Shown here: one piece after another, positions 17,537-26,655 of the stretch
Layout of the letters: each line of letters begins with the position of its first letter
Numbering within the stretch: the first letter of the stretch is position 1
Source: Vibrio sp. Y2-5
GTDB taxonomy: Bacteria > Pseudomonadota > Gammaproteobacteria > Enterobacterales > Vibrionaceae
NCBI RefSeq assembly: GCF_014596725.1
Contig: NZ_JACVEG010000014.1
Coordinates: 313-64,312, forward strand
Length of the DNA: 64,000 nt
Direction: 5' to 3'
The notes under the pieces: model-generated
Seen by the model: only the letters and a program-made list of their open reading frames with translations
Told to the model about the DNA's origin: nothing
Database searches by the model: none
Position numbers and translations under genes: made by a program

Positions 17537-19431
17537 TAAGCCGCCTCTCCTTTCTTCAACATGCCTTGTTTTTTCAGATGAACCAACAAGATAGAGATCG
17601 CAGCTGGAGTAACACCAGATATACGTGACGCAATGCCAACCGTTTCAGGTTTGGCAGTGTTAAGCTTCAAGACTACCTCGTTCGATAAGCCTTTAACTTG
17701 CTTGTAATCAAGATCCGCTGGCAATTTAGTGTTTTCATGGCGCAAAGATTTCTCGATCTCGTCTTTCTGACGCTCGATATAGCCTTCGTACTTAACCTGA
17801 ATCTCCACTTGTTCAGCAGCTTCTGCATCTTCAAGCGCAGGACCAAACTCAGGCAGAGAAACTAGTGCATCGTAATCCACTTCTGGACGACGGAGTAAAT
17901 CTTCACCACTCGCTTCACGCGACATCGGCGTTTTGAGCAGCGCGTTAAGAGCATCAATGCCTTTCGAGTTTGGATTCATCCAAGTCTCTTTTAGGCGCTG
18001 ACGTTCTTTTTCCATATTGTCGATTTTCTGATTGAAACGAGCCCAACGCTCATCACAAACTAAACCGAGTTCACGCGCTTTCTCTGTTAAACGAAGATCA
18101 GCGTTGTCTTCACGAAGTAACAAACGGTATTCAGCACGTGATGTGAACATGCGGTACGGTTCTTTCGTACCCATGGTCGATAGATCGTCGATCAGTACGC
18201 CCATGTAGGCTTGATCACGGCGTGGGCTCCAGCCTTCTTTGCCTTGGCTGTACAAACTTGCGTTCAAACCGGCCATCAAACCTTGAGCAGCTGCTTCTTC
18301 GTAACCAGTTGTACCGTTAATTTGTCCAGCAAAGAACAGACCTTGAATAAACTTAGTTTCGTAAGTCTGTTTCAAATCACGGGGATCAAAGAAATCGTAT
18401 TCGATCGCATAACCCGGGCGAACGATGTGTGCGTTTTCAAAACCTTTCATTGAACGAACAATTTGAACCTGTACATCAAAAGGTAAACTGGTGGAGATAC
18501 CATTTGGATAAAGTTCAGTTGTGTTCAAACCTTCTGGTTCAATAAAGATTTGGTGGCTGTTCTTGTCAGCAAAACGCATCACTTTGTCTTCGATTGAAGG
18601 ACAGTAACGGGGACCAATACCTTCAATCACACCCGCATACATAGGGCTGCGGTCGAGATTAGAACGAATCACATCATGTGTTTGCTCATTAGTATGAGTG
18701 ATGTAACAAGGAATCTGACGCGGGTGTTGTTCGCGTTTACCCATAAATGAGAAAACAGGCGTTGGGTTATCACCATGTTGAGCTTCCAGCACAGAAAAAT
18801 CGACACTGTTTGCGTCAATACGTGGTGGCGTACCCGTTTTCAAGCGATCAACTCGGAAAGGTAATTCACGTAGTCGATCCGCTAAAGCGATCGATGGTGG
18901 ATCGCCTGCACGGCCCCCAGAGAAGTTTTCCATACCGATATGGATCTTTCCTCCAAGGAAGGTACCTACGGTTAATACAACCGCTTTAGCATGGAATTTA
19001 ACACCCATCTGGGTTACCACACCCAACACTTGATCGTTTTCAACGATAAGATCATCTGCTGACTGTTGGAAAAGAGTCAGATTTGGTGTGTTTTCCAAAG
19101 CGCTGCGAACATAGGCTTTGTATAAAGCTCGGTCAGCTTGTGCACGAGTTGCACGAACAGCTGGTCCTTTAGAAGCATTCAGTGTTCTGAACTGAATACC
19201 TGCATGGTCAATAGCTTGCGCCATTAAACCACCCATAGCATCTACTTCTTTAACTAAATGGCCTTTACCAATGCCACCAATCGCTGGGTTACAAGACATC
19301 TGTCCTAGCGTGTCAATATTATGCGTTAGAAGTAACGTACTTTGTCCTGTACGTGCGGCTGCGAGAGCGGCTTCCGTTCCTGCGTGACCGCCACCAACCA
19401 CAATGACGTCAAATTTTTCGTGATAAAGCAT
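17536..19431 (-). CDS. mnmG: tRNA U34 carboxymethylaminomethyl modification enzyme, FAD subunit
   Basis: MnmG (GidA) acts with MnmE to install the cmnm5 group on U34 of certain tRNAs. The 631-residue protein begins with the FAD-binding motif VVGGGHAGTEAALAAARTG (about residues 10-28), has SCNPAIGGIGKGHLVKEVDA (about 46), the two-cysteine GA family signatures and the C-terminal helical domain used for MnmE binding. It is the gene next to oriC on the partition side, with mnmE on the other side of the origin. Confidence 0.97.
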   Translation of the reverse strand: MLYHEKFDVIVVGGGHAGTEAALAAARTGQSTLLLTHNIDTLGQMSCNPAIGGIGKGHLVKEVDAMGGLMAQAIDHAGIQFRTLNASKGPAVRATRAQADRALYKAYVRSALENTPNLTLFQQSADDLIVENDQVLGVVTQMGVKFHAKAVVLTVGTFLGGKIHIGMENFSGGRAGDPPSIALADRLRELPFRVDRLKTGTPPRIDANSVDFSVLEAQHGDNPTPVFSFMGKREQHPRQIPCYITHTNEQTHDVIRSNLDRSPMYAGVIEGIGPRYCPSIEDKVMRFADKNSHQIFIEPEGLNTTELYPNGISTSLPFDVQVQIVRSMKGFENAHIVRPGYAIEYDFFDPRDLKQTYETKFIQGLFFAGQINGTTGYEEAAAQGLMAGLNASLYSQGKEGWSPRRDQAYMGVLIDDLSTMGTKEPYRMFTSRAEYRLLLREDNADLRLTEKARELGLVCDERWARFNQKIDNMEKERQRLKETWMNPNSKGIDALNALLKTPMSREASGEDLLRRPEVDYDALVSLPEFGPALEDAEAAEQVEIQVKYEGYIERQKDEIEKSLRHENTKLPADLDYKQVKGLSNEVVLKLNTAKPETVGIASRISGVTPAAISILLVHLKKQGMLKKGEAA

Positions 19432-19872
19432 GAACGACCTCAGGTATTCAATGAGATTAAGAGTTAAACAAAAGAGGCGTATTCTACCCTCTTTCCTAAG
19501 TCTAGAAAATCGCTTTTCTATATTTTCCTGTCACTACCGATTACTTAATATATATAAGATCTTTATATAGAGATCTTTTATTACTCTTACTATTAGGATC
19601 GACGATCTCTGTGGATAAGTGGAAAATGATCAACAAGATCATGGATCTTTAACGGATCAGAACTTGTGATCTACACATGATCTTATTGCGTATTAGCTGG
19701 GATCAAAATAGGTACTTATACACACCCACCTAAAGTGATCAAAGTTGTTATTGGGATAACTATAGGTTGATCACCGGATAACAGTGTAGTTATCCACAAG
19801 TGATTTGTTTGAAATAGCATCAATATTGAATAAGTTTACAGTTCAATTTTAAATTTATTTTCTTACAAGCAT
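19432..19872 (+). other. oriC: Replication origin of the main chromosome (oriC)
   Basis: No gene occupies this 440-base stretch between mnmG and mioC. Thirteen GATC sites fall within 19558-19772, where fewer than one is expected by chance; these are Dam/SeqA targets. DnaA boxes include TTATCCACA at 19790-19798, its reverse complement at 19610-19618 and TTATACACA at 19716-19724, with weaker ones such as the reverse of TTATCCCAA near 19752. The A/T-rich left part has GATCTTTATATAG (19558) and GATCTTTTATTAC (19572), like the 13-mer unwinding repeats of E. coli. Layout and neighbours match oriC of enteric and Vibrio chromosomes. Confidence 0.95.
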
Positions 19873-19902
19873 AAAAAAAGCAGCGTTTCCGCTGCTGTTT
19901 CT
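19873..19902 (-). terminator. Terminator after mioC
   Basis: AGCAGCG-tttc-CGCTGCT stem with seven T on the minus strand. It should stop mioC transcription before it enters oriC. Confidence 0.85.
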
Positions 19903-19916
19903 TGTTTATTGAGTAC

Positions 19917-20354
19917 TTATTTGAGCTGGTGGATGATGCTTTGTAGCCATTCTTCCGCAGCATCTTCAGGTACCGGATGCTCTTGAACATCGATGGTGAA
20001 GCAATCTGATATCGGCGTTGCACCTATATCCTCAAGCAGTGTTTGAGCATGTTTGCCTGCGGCACAAAAGGTGTCATAACTTGAGTCACCAATTGCAACA
20101 ACCGCAAACTTTAAGTTGTTGGTTCTCGGTGGTGTATTTTGTAATGCTGCGATAAAAGGCTGAATGTTATCTGGATAATCTCCGGCACCATGAGTTGAGG
20201 TGACGATTAGCCAAGTACCGTCTGCTGGAATGTCTTCAAATGCAGGTTGGTTGTGGATCGTTGTTTCCAATGACTGCTCTTGAAGTAAGTCACTGAGATG
20301 ATCACCTACATATTCAGTGCCACCAAGGGTGCTACCTGTAATTATATGGATCAT
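19917..20354 (-). CDS. mioC: Flavodoxin-like protein MioC
   Basis: A 145-residue single-domain flavodoxin. The FMN phosphate loop is TGSTLGGTEYVG (residues 6-17), with THGAGDYPDN near 53 and GDSSYDTFCAAGK near 90. MioC is an FMN protein implicated in biotin synthase activity in E. coli. The position beside oriC, transcribed towards it, is conserved, but here a terminator stands between mioC and the origin. Confidence 0.92.
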   Translation of the reverse strand: MIHIITGSTLGGTEYVGDHLSDLLQEQSLETTIHNQPAFEDIPADGTWLIVTSTHGAGDYPDNIQPFIAALQNTPPRTNNLKFAVVAIGDSSYDTFCAAGKHAQTLLEDIGATPISDCFTIDVQEHPVPEDAAEEWLQSIIHQLK

Positions 20355-20365
20355 AATGCTCCGCT

Positions 20366-21727
20366 TTATTTACCAATACAGAAAGATGAGAAGATTCGGC
20401 CTAACAGATCGTCTGAGCTGAATTCGCCCGTAATCTCGTTTAAGTGTTGCTGAGTAATACGCAGCTCTTCCGCTAAGATTTCACCAGCCATGTAGCCTTC
20501 AAGTTGTTGCTGACCTATGTCTAGGTGCTCTGCGGCACGCTCTAGTGCGTCTAGGTGGCGACGACGCGCCATAAAGCCGCCTTCTTGATTACCAGAAAAG
20601 CCCATACACTCTTTTAAGTGCGTGCGCAGTGCTTCCACACCTTCGCCAGTTTTCGCGGAAAGGCGGATCAATGTTGGCGTACTCACATGGCAAATACCCA
20701 GTGTTTCGCCGGTTTGATCCACTTTGTTTCGAATCACCGTCATACCCATATTGTCTGGCAGACGATCAACGAAGTCTGGCCAAATATCTTCAGGGTTCGT
20801 TGCATCCGTTGTGGTACCGTCGACCATGAACAATACACGGTCTGCTTGCTTTATTTCGTCCCAAGCGCGTTCAATACCAATTTTTTCTACTTCATCGGAA
20901 GCATCACGCAGACCCGCAGTATCAATGATGTGCAATGGCATACCGTCAATATGGATATGTTCACGTAAGACGTCACGCGTAGTACCTGCAATATCTGTAA
21001 CAATGGCAGACTCTTTACCAGATAAAGCGTTCAGCAGGCTGGATTTACCCGCATTTGGACGGCCAGCAATCACGACTTTCATACCTTCACGTAAAATTGC
21101 GCCTTGGTTGGCTTCTTTACGTACGGCATTCAGGTTATCAATAATCGATTGCAGGTCGGTGGAGACTTTACCATCGGCCAAGAAATCAATTTCTTCCTCT
21201 GGAAAGTCAATGGCGGCTTCCACATAGATACGTAGGTGAATTAGCGATTCCACCAGCGTGTTGATGCGTTGTGAGAACTGACCTTGCAAAGATTGCAGTG
21301 CTGATTTCGCCGCTTCTTCGGAGCTGGCGTCAATTAAATCCGCAATAGCTTCTGCTTGGGTTAAGTCCATTTTGTCATTAAGGAATGCACGCTCAGAGAA
21401 CTCACCTGGCCGTGCGGGACGTACACCTGATATCTTCAAAATACGCTTAATCAGCATATCCATGACTACAGGACCACCATGACCTTGTAGCTCTAATACG
21501 TCTTCGCCAGTAAATGAATTTGGGTTAGGGAAGTAAAGCGCGATGCCTTGGTCTAGTTCCAGACCACTTTCATCTTTGAATGGCAAGTATTCCGCATAGC
21601 GCGGCTTTAACGTGCGTCCCGTTACTTCTAAAGCAACCTGAGCCGCCTTTGGACCTGAGACACGGATAATGCCTACACCGCCTCGTCCTGGGGCTGTTGC
21701 TTGAGCAACGATGGTATCAGTCGTCAT
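20366..21727 (-). CDS. mnmE: tRNA modification GTPase MnmE
   Basis: MnmE (TrmE) is the K+-activated GTPase partner of MnmG in tRNA wobble-uridine modification. The 453-residue protein has the N-terminal formyl-tetrahydrofolate domain, a helical domain and an inserted G domain: GRPNAGKSSLL (about 222-232), TTRD (switch I, about 251), DTAGLRD (about 270) and NKVD (about 336). It ends in the conserved C-terminal CIGK, whose cysteine is needed for modification. It follows yidC behind a terminator and precedes mioC by 11 bases. Confidence 0.97.
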   Translation of the reverse strand: MTTDTIVAQATAPGRGGVGIIRVSGPKAAQVALEVTGRTLKPRYAEYLPFKDESGLELDQGIALYFPNPNSFTGEDVLELQGHGGPVVMDMLIKRILKISGVRPARPGEFSERAFLNDKMDLTQAEAIADLIDASSEEAAKSALQSLQGQFSQRINTLVESLIHLRIYVEAAIDFPEEEIDFLADGKVSTDLQSIIDNLNAVRKEANQGAILREGMKVVIAGRPNAGKSSLLNALSGKESAIVTDIAGTTRDVLREHIHIDGMPLHIIDTAGLRDASDEVEKIGIERAWDEIKQADRVLFMVDGTTTDATNPEDIWPDFVDRLPDNMGMTVIRNKVDQTGETLGICHVSTPTLIRLSAKTGEGVEALRTHLKECMGFSGNQEGGFMARRRHLDALERAAEHLDIGQQQLEGYMAGEILAEELRITQQHLNEITGEFSSDDLLGRIFSSFCIGK

Positions 21728-21782
21728 AAAGGTTGTTACCTAAATACATTTCGAATTAGCGTCATTGTAATCAGCAAAAAAC

Positions 21783-21809
21783 AAAAAGGCGACCTTTTGG
21801 CCGCCTTTG
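21783..21809 (-). terminator. Terminator between yidC and mnmE
   Basis: AAAGGC...GCCTTT stem with inner GGCC/GACC pairing and a short T-run on the minus strand, 17 bases after the yidC stop. Confidence 0.7.
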
Positions 21810-21825
21810 CTGATTCATCATTAAC

Positions 21826-23448
21826 TTACTTGGAGTGTAAGCCTTTCTTCTCTAGCGCTTTGTAAATCAAAGTCTGCTGAATCAGAGTCACGACGTTCGA
21901 TACCAACCAGTAAAGAACCAGACCTGAAGGGAAGAACAGGAAGAAGAATGTGAACATCACCGGCATGAAAGTCATGATCTTTTGTTGCATTGGATCAGTG
22001 ACTGTCGTTGGGCTCATCTTCTGGATCATAAACATACTTGCACCCATCAATAGAGGCAAAATGTAGTATGGGTCTTGTGCTGACAAGTCATGAATCCAAC
22101 CAAAGAATGGTGAGTGACGTAGTTCAACAGATTCCATCAGTGCCCAGTATAGCGAGATAAAAATTGGCATCTGTAGGAAGATTGGTAAACAGCCACCAAG
22201 TGGGTTTACTTTCTCTGTCTTGTACAGTTCCATCATCTCTTGGCTCATGCGTTGACGGTCGTCGCCAATACGTTCACGCATTGCTTGCAGCTTAGGTTGC
22301 AGCATGCGCATTTTCGCCATAGATGTGTATTGAGCTTTGGTTAGTGGGTACATAGCACCACGAACGATGAAGGTTAGACACATAATTGCTAGACCCCAGT
22401 TCACTACAATGCCTTGAATGAAAGAAAGCAGTGAGTGTAGAGGTTTCGCGATGAACCATAACCAACCGTAATCCACTACAAGGTCTAGGCTTGGTGCAAC
22501 CGCAGCCATTGCATCTTGCAGTTTTGGACCAACCCATAGCGTTGATGTGAAGGTTTCTTGAGTACCATCAGCCAAAGTTTTGTTTGGCATACGAATACCG
22601 ATATCAGCTAAGTTACCGATAATACGAGAGTAGATGTTAGTACCAGGTTCGTTACGTGGAATCCACGCAGTTGCGAAGTAGTGTTGGATCATCGCTGCCC
22701 AACCAGTACCGTTTGGTAGGTTGATAGACAGGTTACGATCTTGCATATCGTCGAAGCTGTACTTTTTGTAACGAGTATCTTCACTTGAGTATGCACCGCC
22801 ACGGTAAGTTGGCATTGCTAGGCTACCGCCAGAATCTTGTAGATTTTGACGTAAGTGCGCGTACATACCCATAGTCGCGTTGCTGCCAGAGTGGTTAACA
22901 ACGTTGAATTCAACATCGATAGCATAGCTGTCGCGTTTGATGATGAACGTTTTGGTGTACTCGATACCGTTAGCTGAATAAGTCATTGGAACACGAAGTT
23001 CGTCTTGACCATCCGCTAGCGTGTAGCTGTCAGCATCAACATGATAATTTGGACGTGTTGTGCTGCTTAGGTCGATGCCTTGAGGACCGATCAAGCCACT
23101 TTGAGCAATAAACTGGTGTCCTTGCTCATTTTTAAGTAGTTGGAATGGAGTCTCTGAATCTAGTTCTTCTGCATATTTATTAAGTTTTGCAGAAACAACA
23201 TCACCGCCAACTGTGTCAATAGACAGAGTTAGTACATCTGAAGTAACGGTAATCGTTTTTGCAACAGCACTAGTTTGAGATGGTGCTGGGTCAAACTCAT
23301 CTGCAATTGATGGTGCAGGTACTGTATTGCCTGATTGAGCCTGTTCAACCGCTTGCGGAGCTGGATTCTTAGCTACTTGCCATTGTTGGAAGAGTAAAAA
23401 AGAAACCAGAGCCAAAGCGATTAACAGGATATTACGTTGAGAATCCAT
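21826..23448 (-). CDS. yidC: Membrane protein insertase YidC
   Basis: YidC inserts and folds inner-membrane proteins with or without SecYEG. The 540-residue protein has an N-terminal membrane anchor (residues 7-22), a large periplasmic beta domain (about 60-340) and the conserved five-helix insertase region containing RGAMYPLTKAQYTSMAKMR (about 365) and NPLGGCLPIFLQMPIFISLY (about 412). Length and layout fit gammaproteobacterial YidC. It lies 3 bases after yidD in the rpmH-rnpA-yidD-yidC cluster. Confidence 0.97.
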   Translation of the reverse strand: MDSQRNILLIALALVSFLLFQQWQVAKNPAPQAVEQAQSGNTVPAPSIADEFDPAPSQTSAVAKTITVTSDVLTLSIDTVGGDVVSAKLNKYAEELDSETPFQLLKNEQGHQFIAQSGLIGPQGIDLSSTTRPNYHVDADSYTLADGQDELRVPMTYSANGIEYTKTFIIKRDSYAIDVEFNVVNHSGSNATMGMYAHLRQNLQDSGGSLAMPTYRGGAYSSEDTRYKKYSFDDMQDRNLSINLPNGTGWAAMIQHYFATAWIPRNEPGTNIYSRIIGNLADIGIRMPNKTLADGTQETFTSTLWVGPKLQDAMAAVAPSLDLVVDYGWLWFIAKPLHSLLSFIQGIVVNWGLAIMCLTFIVRGAMYPLTKAQYTSMAKMRMLQPKLQAMRERIGDDRQRMSQEMMELYKTEKVNPLGGCLPIFLQMPIFISLYWALMESVELRHSPFFGWIHDLSAQDPYYILPLLMGASMFMIQKMSPTTVTDPMQQKIMTFMPVMFTFFFLFFPSGLVLYWLVSNVVTLIQQTLIYKALEKKGLHSK

Positions 23449-23450
23449 CG

Positions 23451-23708
23451 TTAATTATCTCTGTCGTGTTTTTGGATCGGTGGAACGGGGTCAAACCCGC
23501 CTTCATTCAAAGGGTGGCATTTTAATAGACGTTTGCCAGATAACCAACACCCTTTTACAAAACCGTGAACTCTCAGTGCTTCTATCGCATATGAGGAACA
23601 GGTTGGAGTAAACCGGCATCGAGGGCCGATTAGCGGACTAATAGTCCATTGGTAAAGTTTTACTAAACCAATGGCTATCCACGTGAAGGGCGAGATAGGC
23701 GTTGCCAT
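23451..23708 (-). CDS. yidD: Membrane protein insertion efficiency factor YidD
   Basis: An 85-residue protein with the YidD family core: an amphipathic N terminus, YQWTISPLIGPRCRFTPTCSSYAIEAL (two to three conserved cysteines, about residues 19-45) and GGFDPVPP near the end. It assists YidC-dependent insertion. Its start lies inside the end of rnpA (34-base overlap), indicating coupled expression. Confidence 0.93.
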   Translation of the reverse strand: MATPISPFTWIAIGLVKLYQWTISPLIGPRCRFTPTCSSYAIEALRVHGFVKGCWLSGKRLLKCHPLNEGGFDPVPPIQKHDRDN

Positions 23709-24031
23709 AACTTTTCGAACAAAGTAAATAGTTCTTCATTGCTCAAATACTGCGCGCTATTTTTCGCTATTACAACAAAATCTTTATTAGGAAGTTTGTG
23801 CTGTTGAAGACGAAAACTTTCTCTAGATAAACGCTTAAAGCGGTTACGACCGACGGCAGTTTTAATTTGTTTTTTTGGAACAGCTAAACCTAAACGAGGG
23901 TGAGAAAGATTATTGTTGCGGGCAATGATTGTGAAATGAGGAGAGCCAGCTCGATGAGCTTGCTGAAAGACATTTTTATAATGCTCGGGAGTTAACAAGC
24001 GTAACTCCCGATTGAATGCGTACGTACTCAA
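23675..24031 (-). CDS. rnpA: Ribonuclease P protein component
   Basis: RnpA is the basic protein subunit of RNase P, which matures tRNA 5' ends. The 118-residue product has LGLAVPKKQIKTAVGRNRFKRLSRE (about 48-72), including the RNR motif that contacts the RNA. The start is TTG at 24031: an in-frame stop lies three codons upstream and no ATG precedes the conserved TYAFNRELRLLTPE segment. No clear ribosome site is visible, so translation probably depends on coupling to rpmH, whose stop is 13 bases upstream. Confidence 0.93.
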   Translation of the reverse strand: MSTYAFNRELRLLTPEHYKNVFQQAHRAGSPHFTIIARNNNLSHPRLGLAVPKKQIKTAVGRNRFKRLSRESFRLQQHKLPNKDFVVIAKNSAQYLSNEELFTLFEKLWQRLSRPSRG

Positions 24032-24044
24032 AATAATTTATGGA

Positions 24045-24182
24045 TTATTTTGAAAGGCGCTTACGGCCTTTTGCACGACGTGCATTAATTACTTTACGAC
24101 CGTTCGCTGTCGCCATGCGAGCACGGAAACCGTGAGTACGCTTGCGCTTTAGAACTGTAGGTTGAAAAGTGCGTTTGCTCAT
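24045..24182 (-). CDS. rpmH: 50S ribosomal protein L34
   Basis: A 45-residue, very basic protein starting MSKRTFQPTVLKRKRTHGF and ending KGRKRLSK, which matches bacterial L34 throughout. AAGG lies 8 bases before the ATG. A perfect palindrome TACTGATCAGTA (24194-24205) sits immediately upstream of that ribosome site. L34 heads the rpmH-rnpA-yidD-yidC cluster found near many origins. Confidence 0.97.
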   Translation of the reverse strand: MSKRTFQPTVLKRKRTHGFRARMATANGRKVINARRAKGRKRLSK

Positions 24183-24433
24183 TGTAAATACCTTACTGAT
24201 CAGTAGTTTTTAGGTTTGTTAAACCCGGCGTGGGCTTTGTGTCTTCTCTTTATATAAAGAAAGGACTATCCGACGCCTCTCAACAAAGAGGCGGAATTGT
24301 AATCACTGTCACAAAAGGTGTCAATGATTGGGTTTGCCGAAGTCCTGTTCAGTTTCTCAAATTACTAAGAAATCGAGGCTTCGGTTTTCCGGTCGGGCGA
24401 TTATACGGAGTCTCGGTAAAATCTCAAGGATCC
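24183..24433 (-). promoter_or_regulatory. rpmH upstream region
   Basis: A 251-base gap without a convincing gene; the short frames across it are in low-quality sequence. It contains the palindrome TACTGATCAGTA beside the rpmH ribosome site and a GCCTCT-caacaa-AGAGGC hairpin (24276-24293) without a T-run. An A/T-rich TTTATATAAAG (about 24248-24258) may be the -10 area of the rpmH promoter, but I see no well-spaced -35. Confidence 0.4.
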
Positions 24434-25171
24434 TTATTCGATCCCAACCATATTTAAGAATTTCTTTAAACGAGGATCCTGTGGATTACCAAAAATATCC
24501 TGTGGAGAACCTTGCTCGACGATATTACCTTCAGCCATGAAGATCACTCTATCCGCGACTTCTCTGGCAAACTGCATCTCGTGAGTAACCACTAACATTG
24601 TTTGATGTTGCGTGGCGAGTTTTTTCATCAATGCAAGAACTTCACCTACCCATTCTGGATCCAGTGCAGATGTTGGCTCATCAAACAGTAGTAATTCAGG
24701 TTGTAGAGCCATTGCTCTGCCAATACCGACACGTTGCTGCTGACCACCAGAAAGCGCTGAAGGGTAGCTGTCTCCCTTGTCTCCAAGTCCAATATCATCA
24801 AGTATCTGCTGAGCACGAGCGAAAGCATCGCTCTTTTTCCAGCCTTTCACTGTAATCAGACCTTCAGCAATGTTCTGTCTTGCTGTCATATGTGAGAACA
24901 AGGCGTAGTTCTGAAACACAAAGCCTGTTTTGCGTCTGAGTGCGAGTTCTTCCGATTTACTGTGTGTTTGGCAGTCCACGGTCACATTATCAATAGTGAT
25001 CGTCCCTTGGTCTGCTTGTTCTAGGAAGTTAACACAACGCAACAGAGTGGATTTGCCTGTACCGCTTGAGCCGATAATGACGATGATCTCTCCTTTATTA
25101 ATAGAGAGATCGATGCCTTTGAGAACTTCGCTATCGCCAAAGCGTTTGTGAATGTTAGTTAAGTTGATCAT
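24434..25171 (-). CDS. Polar amino acid ABC transporter, ATP-binding subunit
   Basis: A 245-residue ABC ATPase that would power the importer formed with the next two genes. Motifs: Walker A GSSGTGKST (about 34-42), Q-loop FQNYALF (about 87), signature LSGGQQQR (about 141), Walker B LLLFDEPTSALD (about 161) and the switch His in VVTHEM (about 196). It belongs to the GlnQ/HisP/TcyN group of polar amino acid uptake ATPases; the exact substrate (cystine is one possibility) cannot be read from sequence. Its ATG overlaps the permease stop by 4 bases. Confidence 0.93.
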   Translation of the reverse strand: MINLTNIHKRFGDSEVLKGIDLSINKGEIIVIIGSSGTGKSTLLRCVNFLEQADQGTITIDNVTVDCQTHSKSEELALRRKTGFVFQNYALFSHMTARQNIAEGLITVKGWKKSDAFARAQQILDDIGLGDKGDSYPSALSGGQQQRVGIGRAMALQPELLLFDEPTSALDPEWVGEVLALMKKLATQHQTMLVVTHEMQFAREVADRVIFMAEGNIVEQGSPQDIFGNPQDPRLKKFLNMVGIE

Positions 25172-25839
25172 CTTACATACGCCTTGTTGAGTTTGTTTTC
25201 AGCCCAAATCTGTACTCGTGTTAGAACCACAACCACAGCCCAGTAAATCAATGCTACCGCTAGGAATGCTTCGAAAAAGCGAAAACTCGAAGATGCTTCC
25301 ATCTGAGCTTTAGCCATAATTTCCGCAACACCCAAAGTAAAGGCGAGGGAGGTCGACTTAATCATATCAATGAAGTAGTTCATCAGTGATGGCAAAGCCA
25401 CACGTGTTGCTTGCGGTAATATAATGCGACGCATGGCTTGACTGGTGGTCATTCCCACAGAGAGGCTAGCTTCCATTTGGCTACGATCAATACCAATAAT
25501 CGCCGCTCGAATACTTTCCGCCATATAAGCGGAGAAATGCAATGTGATACCAATGATTGCGGCACTGAAAGCATCAATCCCAACTAGGATCGGGAATATT
25601 TGTGGTAAACCATAATAAAGAAGGAATAGCTGTACTAATAGTGGCGTACCACGGAAGAAGCTGATGTAGAGCTGACTAAGTTGATCGAGCACCGGAACTT
25701 TGAACACTCGAATGTTGGCCAAAATGACAGAAAGAATCAGTGAGAAAAACATTCCCCATGTCGCCATTTCCATGGTGGTGCCAAGATACTTGAGCAGTAT
25801 CGGCATCAGATCCAGCATGTATTGAAAGTCAAAACCCAT
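25168..25839 (-). CDS. Polar amino acid ABC transporter, permease
   Basis: A 223-residue HisM/GlnP-type inner-membrane permease with about five membrane helices. FFRGTPLLVQLFLLYYGLP (about 59-77) and the EAA coupling motif region EASLSVGMTTSQAMRRIILPQA (about 123-144) are family signatures. Only one permease gene is present, so the transporter is probably a permease homodimer. Between the ATPase and the binding-protein genes, with a stem-loop separating it from the latter. Confidence 0.93.
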   Translation of the reverse strand: MGFDFQYMLDLMPILLKYLGTTMEMATWGMFFSLILSVILANIRVFKVPVLDQLSQLYISFFRGTPLLVQLFLLYYGLPQIFPILVGIDAFSAAIIGITLHFSAYMAESIRAAIIGIDRSQMEASLSVGMTTSQAMRRIILPQATRVALPSLMNYFIDMIKSTSLAFTLGVAEIMAKAQMEASSSFRFFEAFLAVALIYWAVVVVLTRVQIWAENKLNKAYVR

Positions 25840-25860
25840 TTACTTCCCCTTAAAGACAAC

Positions 25861-25888
25861 AAAAGGCGGGATCATACAATCCCACCTT
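25861..25888 (-). terminator. Intercistronic stem-loop in the ABC transporter operon
   Basis: AAGGTGGGAT...ATCCCGCCTT (25863-25888 on the minus strand, one mismatched pair) followed by TTTTG. Such partial terminators after binding-protein genes commonly keep the binding protein in excess over the membrane subunits. Confidence 0.6.
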
Positions 25889-25905
25889 AATCACTACAGC
25901 TTAGC

Positions 25906-26655
25906 TTATTTATTAGTAATATCAGTGCCAAACCACTTGTTCGAGATTGTGCTTAGAGTACCGTCTGCACGAATAGCTGCAAGCGCTTGGTTAACTTCAG
26001 CTTGTAGCTTCTGGCCTTTTTCATTGTTCAGGAATGGCCAAGCGTTTTCGATGGTTTCGAAAGGCTTGCCTGCAAGTTGCAATGGTAGACCTGTTTTCTC
26101 GATGGTTTCTAGTACTGATAGACGGTCCATCACGAATGCGTCAGCACGGCCAAGAGCAACATCATGTTCAATGCCTGTGTCGTAAGTCTTAATGTTGATT
26201 TTGCCGTCTTTATCGTAATCACGTAGTAGCTGTTCAAAGTTTGAACCTAGGTTAACCGCAACGGTTTTGCCTGCTAGGTCTTCAATACCTTTGATGCTGC
26301 TATTACCCTTGCGAACTGCGATCTGAGCACCGTCAATAACATACGGGTCTGCAAACAGGTACTTCGCTTTACGAGCATCGGTAATTGTGATTTGGTTAGA
26401 AATCGTATCTATGCGGCCTGTTTCTAGCAGACCAAATAAGCCTGAGAAGTTTGAAGTGACAAACTCTACTTTGTAATCGTTACGTTTGGCGATTTCATTC
26501 CATACATCCACTTCAAAACCTTGCAGTTGGTCTTGCTTAACAAATGTAAATGGGAAGTAACGGCCAGACATGCCGACTTTAATATCTGTGGTTGCTTGAG
26601 CTGTAGAAGCGGCTAGAACAAGTGCTGCCACTGCTAGTTTAATCCAGTTTTTCAT
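25906..26655 (-). CDS. Polar amino acid ABC transporter, periplasmic binding protein
   Basis: A 249-residue solute-binding protein with a Sec signal peptide (residues 1-21, KLAVAALVLAASTAQA) and a family 3 binding fold: RYFPFTF near 32, QGFEVDVWNEIAKR near 44 and the closing ADAFVMDRLSV near 171. First gene of the three-gene importer operon, divergent from dnaA. The same cluster sits next to dnaA in other vibrios. Ligand unknown beyond polar amino acids. Confidence 0.92.
   Translation of the reverse strand: MKNWIKLAVAALVLAASTAQATTDIKVGMSGRYFPFTFVKQDQLQGFEVDVWNEIAKRNDYKVEFVTSNFSGLFGLLETGRIDTISNQITITDARKAKYLFADPYVIDGAQIAVRKGNSSIKGIEDLAGKTVAVNLGSNFEQLLRDYDKDGKINIKTYDTGIEHDVALGRADAFVMDRLSVLETIEKTGLPLQLAGKPFETIENAWPFLNNEKGQKLQAEVNQALAAIRADGTLSTISNKWFGTDITNK

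Noticed and set aside
24276..24293. GCCTCT/AGAGGC hairpin as terminator of the amino acid ABC operon
   Set aside because: No T-run in the needed direction and it lies about 140 bases past the last stop.
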